The position numbers were made by a program, and so were the translations under genes. The notes under the pieces are model-generated. The model did no database searches. It had not been told where the DNA came from and saw nothing but the letters and a program-made list of their open reading frames with translations. This document shows, piece by piece, positions 22,801-33,958 of a stretch of 64,000 nt of DNA. The first letter of the stretch is position 1. Every line of letters begins with the position of its first letter. Where the stretch lies: positions 1 through 64,000 of the forward strand of contig JASAND010010797.1 of the NCBI GenBank assembly GCA_030248195.1. Reading direction: 5' to 3'. This DNA is from Trissonchulus latispiculum. Its lineage: Eukaryota > Nematoda > Enoplea > Enoplida > Ironidae.

Positions 22801-23841
22801 CTGAATTCATAGCCAGTGACGGACTGTATTATCTGGTAAAAGCCTTGGACTCCGATGATTCCAAGTTACCAACAAAAGCTGCCTTCCTGTTACAGTATTT
22901 GTTTCATCGGTCGGAGGAGCACAGAGGTATTAATTCGGGTTAGTTACTAAAATTATACGTGTTCACAAAAATTTCTTAGTACATTCTGACTGCTGTAAGT
23001 TACAGCTTGGGGTTGTCCTGCAAGTACTCACTTTATTACATATGTCGTCTTTCAGCTATTTGTAGGAAGTTTGTTGGCTGCGATAAACTGAACGAAATTA
23101 GAACTTGTGCGGCATATTATTAACTTAACGATTTGTTGCTATTTCAGTAGTACTTAGTTGCTATTTCATTTCAAGCGTACTTAGCGTAGTTCAACTTCAA
23201 TTGGAATTAGCTTGACTGTTACAAACGTTGAGTGGTGTTGAGTGTATGTGTCTTTTTCTGGTGTTCTTTATTAGTGTAGAGCTACATACTTCCCTTTCAG
23301 AGACTGCTTTCAATATGGGCATGGCCGATCAGTTGCTTAAACTGCTTGTCTCGTCCAATGATCAAGTCCGTGAAATTGCTTCCTTGGCTTTGGTCAAACT
23401 GGCTGCTGAATCACCTTCATCCCCTGTAGTCAAGGTGAGAAGCTTTGGATTGTCTATGGATCTGTTGAGGTTTTTGAACAAGGACTGGTAAAGTCAGATA
23501 TTAGCATTTCGACTTACTTTGCTTCATTTAAATTTAATTTAAGTGTAATTTAAATGTGTCTGATGCTGTTTCTGTGTATTAATTTGTTGTGTTCTTGTTG
23601 ATTTTCCACTGGCACAGAAAGTGTTTAAAAAGTTTCTAGACGTCTTCGGGGTCACTAATAACTTTGTATTTCTTTTTGTCAGACTTTGGCAGAGAACGGC
23701 GGTTCACAAATTCTGGAAGATAATATCAGATTGCATTCTGAGGATGAAGCTTGTAAAGAAGAAATCGATTATTGCAAACAACTTTTAAGGCTTGTGCAAG
23801 AATATTCGTCTGCCCCACTACCAACTGTACCTGACAGATAA
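13245..23841 (+). CDS. HSPBP1: HSPBP1/Fes1-like Hsp70 nucleotide-exchange factor, 7 exons
   Basis: Exons: 13245-13361, 17375-17564, 21617-21741, 21945-22041, 22771-22926, 23301-23434, 23683-23841. Together they give 978 nt (325 aa); every junction is GT-AG and all phases agree. The cytosolic family binds the Hsp70 ATPase domain through an armadillo-repeat fold and releases ADP. Support: an N-terminal helix ending QFRQLSEE, DKSFLQKALKEY across the first junction, LDAICELC, FRTGAAGLIGELAQNNP, CRAKALYGIS, KAAFLLQYLF (compare KSAFLLQNLL in vertebrates), a final armadillo repeat, and a C-terminal helix EEIDYCKQLLRLVQEY. The start is the first ATG of an ORF whose donor (GAG/gtatat) fits exon 2 in phase 0. 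Intron 1 (4.0 kb) holds inverted satellites and a hAT element; intron 2 (4.1 kb) holds three TTAA elements. I see no frameshift, and the gene looks intact. Confidence 0.93.
13815..13860. repeat. (TA)n microsatellite
   Basis: An uninterrupted AT dinucleotide run in HSPBP1 intron 1, next to the right-hand copy of the GGGGTCGC..GCGACCCC hairpin. Confidence 0.9.
13863..14610 (-). repeat. Right inner arm of the broad inverted repeat
   Basis: Contains, in reverse order and orientation, the hairpin, the CTGCGCAG cluster and the GATACGGGGATGAAAC-type segment of 8700-8900, then the 163-bp unit at 14540-14605. Similarity is patchy between about 14100 and 14500. Confidence 0.65.
14611..15332. mobile_element. 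hAT-type non-autonomous element, 722 bp
   Basis: The ends are CAAGGTTTTTTTTTT and AAAAAAAAAACCCTG, flanked by the perfect 8-bp duplication GTCGGAAA (14603-14610 and 15333-15340). An 8-bp duplication and termini of the CARGG type are diagnostic of hAT elements. Inside both ends is the directly repeated phrase GATGGCCTAAA...CCATTTGGCCTAAA. It is inserted in the 163-bp satellite within HSPBP1 intron 1. No transposase is visible. Confidence 0.85.
15340..15660 (-). repeat. 163-bp tandem repeat, inverted copies
   Basis: Two units in the opposite orientation to 7797-8210 (TTTTCTGGTGCGCCCAGCTCATTCCCGG). They are continuous with the part at 14540-14605 once the hAT element is removed. Confidence 0.85.
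15665..16036 (-). repeat. 147-bp satellite, inverted copies
   Basis: About 2.5 monomers, reverse complement of the array at 6880-7790, more diverged from one another. They end at the LTR-like GCTGTGTCGG segment, exactly as at position 147. Confidence 0.9.
16037..16170 (-). mobile_element. Second copy of the LTR-like fragment
   Basis: Matches 148-260 (CTCAACCGGAATTTA, ATTATCCCCTTTTGTGCGGAGCATTTTTGTTACTTGT). It is truncated after about 130 bp. The shared satellite/LTR junction in two places shows the satellite and LTR move or are copied together. Confidence 0.6.
16171..17374. other. HSPBP1 intron 1, distal part
   Basis: G-run-rich sequence resembling 3750-4300 (GGGGGCGGAGTCCCCCAGA recurs). 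It includes the eroded end GGCTACGCGCCTG at 16933. No exon is found. The branch/pyrimidine region before exon 2 is TTTCTTTAACTGTTTCAG. Confidence 0.5.
18261..19492. mobile_element. TTAA-flanked element, family C, in HSPBP1 intron 2
   Basis: Bounded by TTAA at 18257-18260 and 19493-19496. Inverted ends are GGGAGGGGTCACTTTGG and AAAAAAAGTGACCCCCCC. Length 1232 bp, no transposase. Duplication of a TTAA target is the signature of piggyBac-type transposases. A related copy, in inverted orientation, is at 28898-30112. Confidence 0.85.
19497..20507 (+). mobile_element. TTAA-flanked element, family B, copy 1
   Basis: Starts GGTGGTGGTGTCC and ends GAAACCACCACC, with TTAA on both sides (19493-19496, 20508-20511). 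1011 bp, non-coding. The left TTAA is shared with the preceding family C element and the right TTAA with the next copy. Confidence 0.9.
20512..21517 (+). mobile_element. TTAA-flanked element, family B, copy 2
   Basis: Begins GGTGGTGGTATCC and ends GGAAACCAGAACC, flanked by TTAA (20508-20511, 21518-21521). It lies head to tail with copy 1 and is similar along its full length, but has diverged by scattered substitutions, so this is not a recent tandem duplication. Confidence 0.88.
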
Positions 23842-23890
23842 ACTTATTGAAACTTTGCATGTTCATGCTTGTATTATGTAACTTATATCG

Positions 23891-23896
23891 ATTAAA
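23891..23896 (+). terminator. Polyadenylation signal of HSPBP1
   Basis: ATTAAA lies 50 bp after the HSPBP1 stop codon and is followed by T/GT-rich sequence (TTTTCGTCTTCTGTTGTTTGT). This is the usual arrangement for 3'-end cleavage. Confidence 0.6.
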
Positions 23897-24160
23897 CAAA
23901 ATTTTCGTCTTCTGTTGTTTGTAGTGATAGTATAGTTACATGAAATATTTGCGTTTTAATATGCGTAGTGTCAGCCTTCACTTGATTTGCTTGATATTTT
24001 CACTGTATCTCGAAGAACTGCAATAGCGACGTTTAACGGAAGGAAAAGTGAGATAATATTCCGTTAGTAACCATCTCGCTTTCCGTTGACAATTGAATAT
24101 CCGCGAATTTTTCATGAGAAAGTTTGCTAAGTCTGACCAAAAGTAGAAAGCGAAATTGTT

Positions 24161-24195
<35 letters not shown>
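24161..24195. repeat. (TA)n microsatellite
   Basis: Perfect AT dinucleotide run downstream of HSPBP1, at the left edge of an inverted-repeat element. Confidence 0.85.
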
Positions 24196-24196
<1 letters not shown>

Positions 24197-24200
<4 letters not shown>

Positions 24201-24619
24201 TTCAAAAACGCTTCAAGACAGCTACCATGAAGCCTAATATGCTATATTATATTTCCTGAACCGGACTAATGAACTTTTATATGTCCAGAAAAATGGTGGT
24301 ATTTTTCGAAAAAATCTACTTTCAAATTTTGAAATGCACATATATCAAGACAAAGTTGACGCCTAGACTGTCTTGAAAATCTAATCGATACATTTTTCCA
24401 CTGAGCGAGTCAGGAGTAGTAGCCAGTCAAATTCAAAACGCGGCAAAGATCAAAGGATTTTGAAAATCGAAAAATGGAATAACTCGCTCATCTAAAAGCA
24501 ACACCCTTTAAAATCGCACAGGAAATTTCAAAAAATTTTCACAAAAGAGATCTCATCACCAGTCCGGTTCAGAAAATATATACCTTATGGTAGCTATCTT
24601 GAAACGTTTTTGAGATATA
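24197..24619. mobile_element. MITE with ATGGTAGCT-containing inverted ends
   Basis: The left end (CAAAAACGCTTCAAGACAGCTACCATGAAG) is mirrored at the right end (ATGGTAGCTATCTTGAAACGTTTTTGAG), as is AACCGGACT / AGTCCGGTT further in. About 420 bp, non-coding. Inserted next to the TA microsatellite. Confidence 0.7.
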
Positions 24620-24810
24620 AAGACAATCTTTACATTTTTTGGTCAGACTTTAGTTCTAGACATATCGGAACCGTGGTGTCTGTGGCGGTATTAAAATAGT
24701 ACCGCCTTTACATCCAAGAATACAAACACCGGTTTGCACTAAGTCAGATGGTGAGTACAATCAGTAAGGTGAGGATTAGCCTATGAGGTAAGCGCTGGTT
24801 TCTCATTTAA

Positions 24811-25795
24811 GGTGGTGATTCCTTTTGGAGACATCAACTTTGAACCCTTATTACTCATTCATTACTTGGAGATAAGAAGCCATTTTTATATCAAAATAGA
24901 GCTTAAGATTTTCTCTTTCTAATGAATGCAATTAAACTAATTTCAGTTCTCGGAAACTATTTCAATGGATTTTCGAAGTACTTTAATTTTCCAGATTTTT
25001 TGCAGACTAAAGTAAATTTTTTCGTGAGGCATCGGCTACATCATTCGATTCCACTATCAAATAGCTGGGGGCCCTTTTTTAATTATCATGAAATCACTTT
25101 TCGTTATGAAGAAATTAGCTAAAATGCTTGCGCAACCTGGATTTTGCCTACTTTTCCCAACTTTCGTATGCGGCCACCTTAGCTACAAAGCAGCAATCGG
25201 GGCAACTAAAAAAGGGTCCCTGGGTATTTTTGTGTAAAACATGTCTAGTAAGTGGCAACCCTCTAGCTTGCATAGTAAATGCTCCACAATCGCTGGAAAA
25301 AACTTGGTCATGTTTTGCAAAAACTAGATTTTTTATGATAGTAGTTCACGGGATAGCAGTTGGAAGATTATCATGCCACGGATGATCGGCCTCGACGAGA
25401 CCTTCAAATTGACACCCTTAGTTTAATTTTACGGCTTGCGTAGTTCAAGAAATCTTGGATTATTTGATTTTTGCGAAAATGGCAAGTTTTCACCGCCAAA
25501 ACAGGAAAATCAGCTATCTCTCGATTGCGAAAAGCTAGAAAGATGATTCCAAAGGCAAAAATGTAGAGCTCAACGAGATCTTTCAGCTGAGTATAGTCAT
25601 AACTATGCAGCTGCTGCTAAACTGTAAAAAATTGGCAAAAACCATCCTGAACGGAACTCTCGAAATTTTGAAGAGGGATTGCGCGGAGGGTGTTAGAACA
25701 CCAAATGAACCTATTTTGGAAAGTTTCATCAAATTTCATCTTGGTTTGAGCCGTCAACCAACAATATGTGCCCAAACCCAAAAAGAATCACCACC
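24811..25795 (+). mobile_element. TTAA-flanked element, family A, copy 1
   Basis: Flanked by TTAA (24807-24810, 25796-25799). Ends are GGTGGTGATTCC and GAATCACCACC. 985 bp. It is about 90 percent alike by eye to 62127-63102 over its whole length. It lies between HSPBP1 and PGP. A 66-codon frame shared with the other copy is probably incidental. Confidence 0.92.
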
Positions 25796-26187
25796 TTAAG
25801 TTGGACTTAGTCCTCAGCTAGTCCAATTTTTATTTGCTGTAGTCCATGGTAAATGCTGCAGTCTAGGATTACAAGCTCAAAGAAAATATTGTATTAAGTG
25901 AATTTAAAGGGATTCATATAATAACTGGGTGGAAATAAGCTATAATGGGAGGGAACTATTTTTTGAGAGATGTAGTTTTACGGTTACAATTAGGTGGAAA
26001 TATGCACAGTACAATAAATCTTAATCACAAATTCCCTCCGCTCAAAATCACGTGTTTCGCTGCTTTCTCCAAATCCACTGCTGATGCTCTACTGTTAAGC
26101 TTCAAAGTATATGTTTATACGTTTATTCACAAAAGCGGAGGTTAATGAAACTGTTTGTAGCTACTTGGAATGTGCATTATCACAAGA

Positions 26188-29100
26188 ATGGCTTCCTGTA
26201 AACGCCTCACTAAGGATGATCTCTCTAGCTTACTCGGCTGTGTGAAAACTGTTCTCCTTGATTGCGATGGTAAGCGACAATTTAGTTTCCGCGTCAGTTT
26301 GAATAATAGATTATTAGACGTTTACCTGTTTATTTAGAATTCAGTAGGTATGGCCCGACTGATCTTGAGATGGGCCCTTGGAGCTGTATGGATGGATGGT
26401 CACTGAATTTTTAGAGTAACAGTGTGAAGGCGCAAATAACATGAACAGAGGCATGATGGATGCATCATCAACTACAACTAATGACTTAAAATACTTATAT
26501 GGCGTTTGTGTACTGTTTAGGTGTTCTTTGGACAAGGAACGAGGCCATTCCAGGATCCATTGATGGAGTGAAATTCTTGCACGATATTGCAAGTTTGAAT
26601 TTATTTAAAATTTTGGTATTACATGAAGTAAATCTATATAGGAAAGTTTTGGCTAAATTCAACAGCTTATCTGTTGAGATTCAGTCACCTATCTGGTTTT
26701 AGCTGCATAAGTTCAAGAACCCCCGGGTCGTGCTGCTTCTGATACTGAAACTCGTCTTGTTGTAGCTGCTGAAGCGAAAATTCAGCTGAGCCTGCCAATG
26801 TGGTCAAAGTTATTTAGCTTCCTTTAATTACCCTTTCTAACACTCGCAGAAGAGTAGTTGACCCGACAAAAGTGTTTTTGATTTACACTTTTGGGTCTGG
26901 TTCTGTTTGATAAGATAGATGCTAGATAGGTTCTTGGTTCCGCATCTGTAATTCCGATAATTGGACATAACGAAGAGAATAATTTGAAATTTTAGGTTTG
27001 TTAAGTGAACATACTTTATGTGGATTTCTTGACTTATTGTTTTAGGGTAAACATGTTGTGCTTTTGACGAATAACAGTTCAAAAAGTCGGGATCAGTATG
27101 TGGAGAAATGTCAGAAATTGGGATTTTCAATGATTAAGTCAGAGGTACTATGGAAGTGTTTATTCTTCTGTGTGTTACTAGTTTGTTCCGGAAATTTACT
27201 GTCGATGTCAATAATTCTTGGATGAGTCTGGCTGGACTCTCCCTCCAAAAACGAGTTAGGCTAGTTACTCACTTCTAGTACCAAGAGTACATAATACATA
27301 AGAATATGACCAGCAAATTTGCCCGCTGTTTGCACGCAACAGACGCACTTTGACCCAACTGACTAGTTGTGTTTTCGAGCTTTAGCGTGCAAGCATAACG
27401 TTCGAATTTGCTTAAGCTAAGGGGTCTGATTTATGGGGAGGGTAAGCTGATAGCGTGCAGAGGATGGTAGCGAGCTGATAATACATAGCGTATTACGCTT
27501 GCCATACTCTTACGTATTATGTACTCTTGCAGTACAAATACTCCAACAGTCTTCTTTCTTTCCCAACTATGCGGCTGAAACTGAAGACCTACCACACTGC
27601 TTTATCAATCGTCCTATCCTTGCCGCCCAGAGGATGGAGCTTATCCTGGTGGTTGGGGGTTGGGAGGAAACCCGATCCTGCATGTTCTTTCAAGGGATAG
27701 GTTGTAACTGCCACATGTTAGGTTTATCATTCGGAATAGCGTATGCCTTTCGCCTTTTTATATTTAAAACGGCTACGCAAACGCAGGCATCATTTCCGAG
27801 TGATGACAAATTAAGTAAATTTCTTTGATTCTATTGGAAAATTAAGAAGCTTCCTGAATTACTTATATATAATTATGTATTTTAAATCTTAAAATTTTCC
27901 GAATTTGAAATATTTCCCATTAGTGTATGAGGTCTAATAAACCGTTCCTTAAGTTTTTCCGAGTGCGGGTGGTAAGGTGGAGTCCATCCTAGCAACGTTC
28001 ATCATGTCACTTGCCAGTAGTTGTGCTGTCATTAGGCACTTCTAGGCATGTAACTCAGGAAGCTTTGCCAAACTTTGTAGGCCTGTCAGAATTATTTTTG
28101 TTATTTTTTAGGATCAAGTGGTTACAACCAGTTGTGTTGCCGCTGATTTCCTGAGCAATCAAAGAATCTCTGGGAAGGTTTATGTGGTTGGATCCACTGG
28201 GATTGGACGTGAATTAGATCGTTACGGGATATCTCATATAGGAATTGGGGTACGTAGAAATTTCACACGGATGACTTGTATTTTGTGCTATTGTTGCTTT
28301 TTGGGTAACACTCGTCTCGTCCCCCACTCGACATCTTTCCAAGCATTTTGGGATTCCGCCTACTCACAGTCACAGCACAGATGTTCTCAAATTTTAGGTA
28401 TTCTGTTTCAAAATTTTTTATTTTTTCCATCTATTCCGGAATGTTTGGATACAAAATTGACGTTTTCCTATTCTTTGTCTTATATTTTTGATCCATGGCG
28501 ACACGTTATAAACAAAGTGAGCCTATTTTAACCGCTCTTTGCATGTCTGTCACTTTTACTCCCTGAGTTCTCACTAGCTCTTTCCTCACATTCACCCCTC
28601 CAATTTTTTAGCCTAAGGTTAACCCAGGATTATTACAGTCTATTGTGTTACTGTCAAACCTTTGAGAAATTTCTCAAATTTGATACCATAGAATGGAAAG
28701 GCTTTTTGTCTGTACTCGCAACGGACACTCACAAATTCATGTGCAAAATACAAAATCAAATTAAGCTTTGTTTTTATTTATTTTAATGTAACTTTTAAGC
28801 GTTTCATTCTCGAATAAATAGCAAATTTTTTCAACATTACGTTTGATTGCTTTGCAGATCCACTGCTAGGGTCCCAAAAGTGGAACTGTTTACTTAAGGG
28901 GGGGGGGGGTCGCTTTTTTGCCGATTTTTAGACCATCTCCGATTTTGCTCATTTTCACATATTTTGTAGTCCCCATGGGTCCCCAAAACAAGACAGGTGC
29001 GTTTTGCGTAATATTGCTTCTATCGTGCTGTAGAGCCCTTCAAAGGTGACCTCGACATGTGTTAAACATAGGAAAATGAAAAAGTTAGGTTAAAAAGTTT

Positions 29101-32100
29101 GTGGCAGAAAAATTTTTCGCTGTATGCAAGATACAGCGCTGCAGCCTTGTTGTACATGTTAAGGACATATCAGAGAGTGCAAATAACCCTTCTGAAACAA
29201 TATTGTTGAGTGCCGGATTTTTGGCGATTTTTCAAAGTCAAAATTTCGGGAAATTGGTGCTTTTTGTACCACGAAAAACAGGACCAGCAAAACATTTTCG
29301 CCTCTCCTGCACGATTGGCAAAAGCTACAGAAATCGCTTATAGATAGTTGCACTCTACGCATACACAGAATTCTTATGACAGTAGTTGCAAATTTCTACC
29401 GATTGTAGTGCTCTCAAAAATCTTGCCACAAAATGTGCTACTTTTGCCAAAATCATCATTTTGCACAATTTTCACGTTTTTTAATAATTTCTCCCTCGTT
29501 ACCCACTCGAAAGTCACCAAAATTGGCACATAAAACTCTCAATGCCTGCCTGACATTATGGTAAAGGCAAACGCTTCAAGGTAGAACTTTTCTGTCGTGT
29601 CAGCTCCTTTGATCGCTTAAAGGTCACAAAAGTCAATTTTTGAAATTTCCAAAATATAGACAAAATGGGTATCATTCGATAGCTACTGATGAGCGGAATA
29701 ACTTTTCTAATAGAACTATGTGTCTGAAATTTAGCATCTGAAAGTTAGAGCAAGTTAAAGTTTGAGGGCACAGTTAGATGAAAAAGGGTCAGTTCACAAT
29801 TGAAAAATGTACTGTGAACGACTGGCTGGATATCCCGGAGTCATTTTGGTATCAAAATATTAGCAAACCCGCAGAATTAATTTGCCATATTAGTTGACCC
29901 AAATTTCGCTGCCGTTCTGTCTCAGCATGACCTGGGAGGGCAAATCACAGTGATTTTCAAGTTCTCCAAATTTATAGCTGAATATCTCTGCCACCGTTTG
30001 ATTTCGAACTCTAATGTTTTGTCTTGTTTTTGAGAACATATGTACCTATATTGCGTGTGAAAATGAGCGAAATCCGTGACTATCGATTTTGACCCAAAGC
30101 GACCCCCCCCCCTTAAGTTCATTTGATCGTTCAGTCAGACTTTAAATTGGAAATCGCACAGCAGGGTGCACCGCACAATAAAGTCATTAAGACTTTGATT
30201 TAATCAGGGGCCCAGTTGCAATCATTAACTCCTGTAGATTCATTTTTGTTTTTAGCCAGACCCTGTTGACAACTACACTGCTAACGCAAATGACATTTCA
30301 AGTATTGAATCATTCGGTACTGATCTCGATCCTGAGGTATATCATAATATGATCAGGATAAGTTTAAACATTAACCGTTGATGCTTTTGATTCTTTTGTC
30401 TCCTGTGAACTCCGGAATTTATTGAATATAAACTTACCTTGGCATACCCAGAAACATTTTTCGGGTGTTAATTTTAAATTATTTCAAATCATGTTCCTAG
30501 GATCACTTATATGGAAGGGTTTGCTTCCTCTGAAGTTTTCCGAGGTTTATCTTGCGGCTGTCGAGCTGGTCTCTTCAGGCTAAGAACGCTCTCTCCGCAT
30601 TGTCAAGCCCAAAGCATTAGTTCAATTTACAATAGGAAGAGTAAGACACTCAGCGCTTCCTTTTGTATTAAGCTTACAATATGCTCGAAACATTAAGAGC
30701 AAAATCTCGTGGAGAAGTAGTATATACATGCTACGCCGACATTTTTCAAATGCATTAGGACGTTCTGAATGTCTTCCTTTTCCCATTACATAAATTACAT
30801 TACATAATACTTTTGGTTAAGCCTAGTCTTTGGTGTACCACTAACTATGTTGTTTTGATAATTCTGTTTTAGTTTTGTTTACATTGCTTCTGTAGTTACT
30901 TTTCAGGTTAGTACAGTACTCGTGGGCTTTGATGGTCATTTCTCCTATCCGAAGTTGGTGAAGGCCACGTCATATTTGCACGGGACTGCTGAGCTTTATG
31001 TAGCTACCAATGAGGATTCGACAATGCCCAGTGGTAACAGTCAAATAACGATACCAGGTAACATAGGAAGCAGATACTGTGTGTCAAAAATTTATCTAAT
31101 TAGTACTTGTTGTTTAACTTGCTAGTCTTTAGTTTGCACACAACTACATAAGCTTTAATAAACAGTTTTTGCAGGGCGAATTTAAAATGATTACTGCATT
31201 TCGGCCCCATCTGATAGCAAGTTCGTTTGGGTTTTCGCTTCACCAACAGTTTTTGTCGTAACCCCTAGGGTCTTACTACTAAAGCTTGATTACTGAACTT
31301 TAACTTTAGCTTGGTGATTCTTTTTGGGGTACTATTGCAAGCGCACGACTCAAATCAAGTTAAAATTTGTTGAAAATTTTCAAAATTACTTCTTTTAGCT
31401 CGGCGCAATCCCGCTTCGAAATGTCGGAGCTTCCGTTCGGGATTTAGTCAATTTCAGACAGCTGGCTAGTAGATTGTAGATGCATAGTTATAACAATCTC
31501 ATTATGCATTTTTGATGTTGAAAGCTTCTTTCTAGCTTTTCTCTTTCGAGAGAATCAATTTTATTTTTATGGAGTCAAAAACTTGTCATTTTGTAGAAGT
31601 CACATAATCCATGCTTTAACACAGGTGTAATTTGCACTAAAATACCCCGAGAGCCTTTTTAGTTACCCCGCTTGCTGCTTTCTAGCAATCGCTTGATGAG
31701 GTTGAGAAAAGTAGGCAAAATTCAGGTTGCCCGTACATTTTAGCTAATTTCTCTAAATCGAAAGGCGATTTCACAGTGGTTAAAAAAGGCTCTCTAGGTA
31801 ATTTGATAGAGGTATCGTATGATGTATATAACCCATGTCCTGAGAAAAAATTTGCTTTAGTTTGCAAAAAAATCTGAAAAATGATATTCCTTTTAAATTG
31901 TAGCAAAACAGTTTTAGAAAACCAGAAACAGTTTCATAGTATTTATTAAAGAGAAAAATATTAAGCTACATTTTTATGTGAGGATGGCTTCTTGACTCCA
32001 ACTAATGAATGAGTAATAACGGTTCAGAGTCGATGACTCTAAAAGGAATTACCACCTTACTACGTGACATTAAGCAGATTACAACTTCCAGCACTTGCCT

Positions 32101-32911
32101 TTCCATGTTTTACGGTGTGGTTGTCATGTCATACTATGGTACAGTAGAAGGACACTAGCCCATTTCTGTATTTTAGGCACAGGTAGTATAGTCAAAGCTG
32201 TTACTGAGGCAGCCGGACGCGACCCTATTGTGATGGGAAAGCCTCACAAGTGTTTGCTGGACTATCTTCAAAGGAACCACTTGGTGGATAGGACGGAGGA
32301 TTGTTTGATGGTTGGGGACAGGTAATTGTCAAGAATTCTGAAGTTGTAATTTTTCTCAGCAGTTTTTCGTGGTGTGCATTCATGGCTAATGTCAGATGTT
32401 TGGTTGCTCTTGATCGGTAGTCGCTAAATGCCGGATTAAATTTTGTCCAACATTATTGTATAGTATGGGTGGCCACATGTTGGAAGTTAGGTTGGTTCTT
32501 TAAGAAGGCTGATGGAAGAAAGTGGTAATCTGGAATTTGATCAAGCTCACACCACACCTGAGAGTCGTCCCCCTCTTGGGGTCAACTTTTAACTTCTTAA
32601 ATATCTAATTATAGACTCAAGTCATTCTTGTTGGTGATAATATTTGATTGTCTTTCCCTATCCGAAAGAGAAATGCCCGTTTAGCTAGTCCAATGTGTTT
32701 TTCACTTCTTCCATATACCTATTGTTTCAGGCATAACACTGATATTTTATTTGGTCGAAGTTTTGGAATGAAGACTCTGTTTGTTGAAAGTGGCGATGTC
32801 ACGATGGAAACTATTTTGGAACAGAAACGTTTAGGAAATGACGATTATGTACCTGATTTTGTAACCTCATGTTTAGGTGATTTAGCAACATTAGGAACTA
32901 ATAGTTCCTAA
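26188..32911 (+). CDS. PGP: Phosphoglycolate phosphatase-like HAD phosphatase, 8 exons
   Basis: Exons: 26188-26269, 26521-26615, 27046-27144, 28112-28249, 30256-30336, 30907-31057, 32177-32321, 32731-32911; 972 nt, 323 aa, phases consistent. Members of this C2-capped HAD family dephosphorylate 2-phosphoglycolate and related side products in the cytosol. HAD motif I is LLDCDGVLW (Asp nucleophile and Asp+2, split by intron 1), motif II is LLTNNSSKSR, the motif III Lys region is VMGKPHK, and motif IV is CLMVGDRHNTDI. The cap lies between LVGFDGHFSYPKL and the ATNED.T.P segment expected of PGP. The exon 2 donor (TTG/gtatta) is the least certain boundary, because it adds a few residues before GKHVVLLTNN. 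Introns carry several transposons but the reading frame is intact. Length matches animal PGP (about 320 aa). Confidence 0.92.
27283..27528. mobile_element. MITE, AAGAGTACATAAT family (copy B), PGP intron 3
   Basis: Ends AAGAGTACATAATAC and GTATTATGTACTCTT. 246 bp, the shortest member. Flanking bases do not give a clean 9-bp duplication. Confidence 0.7.
28898..30112. mobile_element. TTAA-flanked element, family C, PGP intron 4
   Basis: TTAA at 28894-28897 and 30113-30116; ends GGGGGGGGGGGGTCGCTTTTT and AAAGCGACCCCCCCCCC. 1215 bp. Internal sequence (for example CATTTTCACATATTTTGTAGT) matches 18261-19492 in reverse orientation. Confidence 0.85.
31309..32056 (-). mobile_element. Degraded family A TTAA element, PGP intron 6
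   Basis: A reverse-orientation, diverged and shortened relative of 24811-25795: GCTTGGTGATTC at the left and GGAATTACCACC at the right. The flanking TTAA has decayed to TTAG and TTAC, so this is an older insertion. Confidence 0.75.
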
Positions 32912-33529
32912 TTCGTGTGGTTTTTGTATTATTGACTATTGTTATCACAGACTAAATCTTGCACAACAGCATGGTATGCTTCACAGGTTTATAGCTAGCT
33001 TACAGTTGTCAGCGCGTTTGTAAGCGCCTGTACACCGACTGTATAATAGTGATTCTCGGGTCGTCTTGCTTTGAAATTTGAATTCAATTTTGTGTCGATC
33101 CGGTTTCTATTCTATTCTGTCTTATTATTTCTAAACCACGTTCCGGTTCTAGGTTGAGTTTTGCTGTAAAACGCTTATTGGATTAAAATTTTTGAATTTC
33201 CGCATTAATTTTCCGGCAAAAGATGTAAGAATAGATGGAATGTAGTTGTAGTATTGTATAATACTATAATAGTCGTGTCGACACATGGAGACCCAAATAT
33301 CCTAACAAGTCAACCTAGATCTCTGTCGACGCTCAGCAAGTCAGCCGTCGAGCTCAAACATGAAACCTGAAACCCTGCTTTTATTTCCGTGCGATACTCG
33401 TTCGCGTTTAATTATTTTTCTGATGTTGATTATCTGTGGTTCTTGACTTTTCAGCTCTAATTTTAGCAAACCTGTTGATTTTGTCTGTGATTATTGACTT
33501 GACATTCTGTGATTATTTTATTACCAGCA

Positions 33530-33958
33530 GGGTCCCGTTGCTTAAAACGTATTACTAATAAATTATTAGTGATTAATTGATTAGTGTAGCATTGATTGAA
33601 AATAACTAAAGTTCTGGAAGAGCCTAAAGGGATGTTCTATAGTCGTTCTGTTGTTTCGAAGATAATATGCTCTAACGAACTATAAGTTTAAAATTGGTGT
33701 ATAGTTAAATTAGGACTAAGCCAACGGAATAACCTTAAAAAGTCGCGTTTTCTTTGATATTTGCGATCAAAACTATTGAGTAGGAGAGAATATTGAAACT
33801 CAATGGCCATTTTTAAATTAGTTACTACATTAATCAACAAAATAATACCGAAAACGCCAAAACTCGTTGTTTTTATTACTAGTTTTGCTCTTTAATACTG
33901 CTGCACTAATCAACTAATCGCTAATAAGTTTAGTAATACCTTTTATGCAACGGGCCCC
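33530..33958. mobile_element. MITE with GGGTCCCGTTGC ends
   Basis: The left GGGTCCCGTTGCTTAAAACG...ACTAATAAATTATTAGTGATTAATTGATTAG is mirrored at the right by CTAATCAACTAATCGCTAATAAG...GCAACGGGCCCC. Non-coding, 429 bp, downstream of PGP. A single related end occurs near 30207 (GGGGCCCAGTTGC). Confidence 0.7.

Noticed and set aside
24922..25122. 66-codon frame also present in the copy at 62238-62438
   Set aside because: Both copies belong to the same non-autonomous TTAA element. The eroded copy lacks it and there is no transposase motif, so shared ancestry explains it.
28118..28531. 137-codon frame read as one protein
   Set aside because: Only 28112-28249 is PGP exon 4. The rest is read-through into the intron after a good GT donor.
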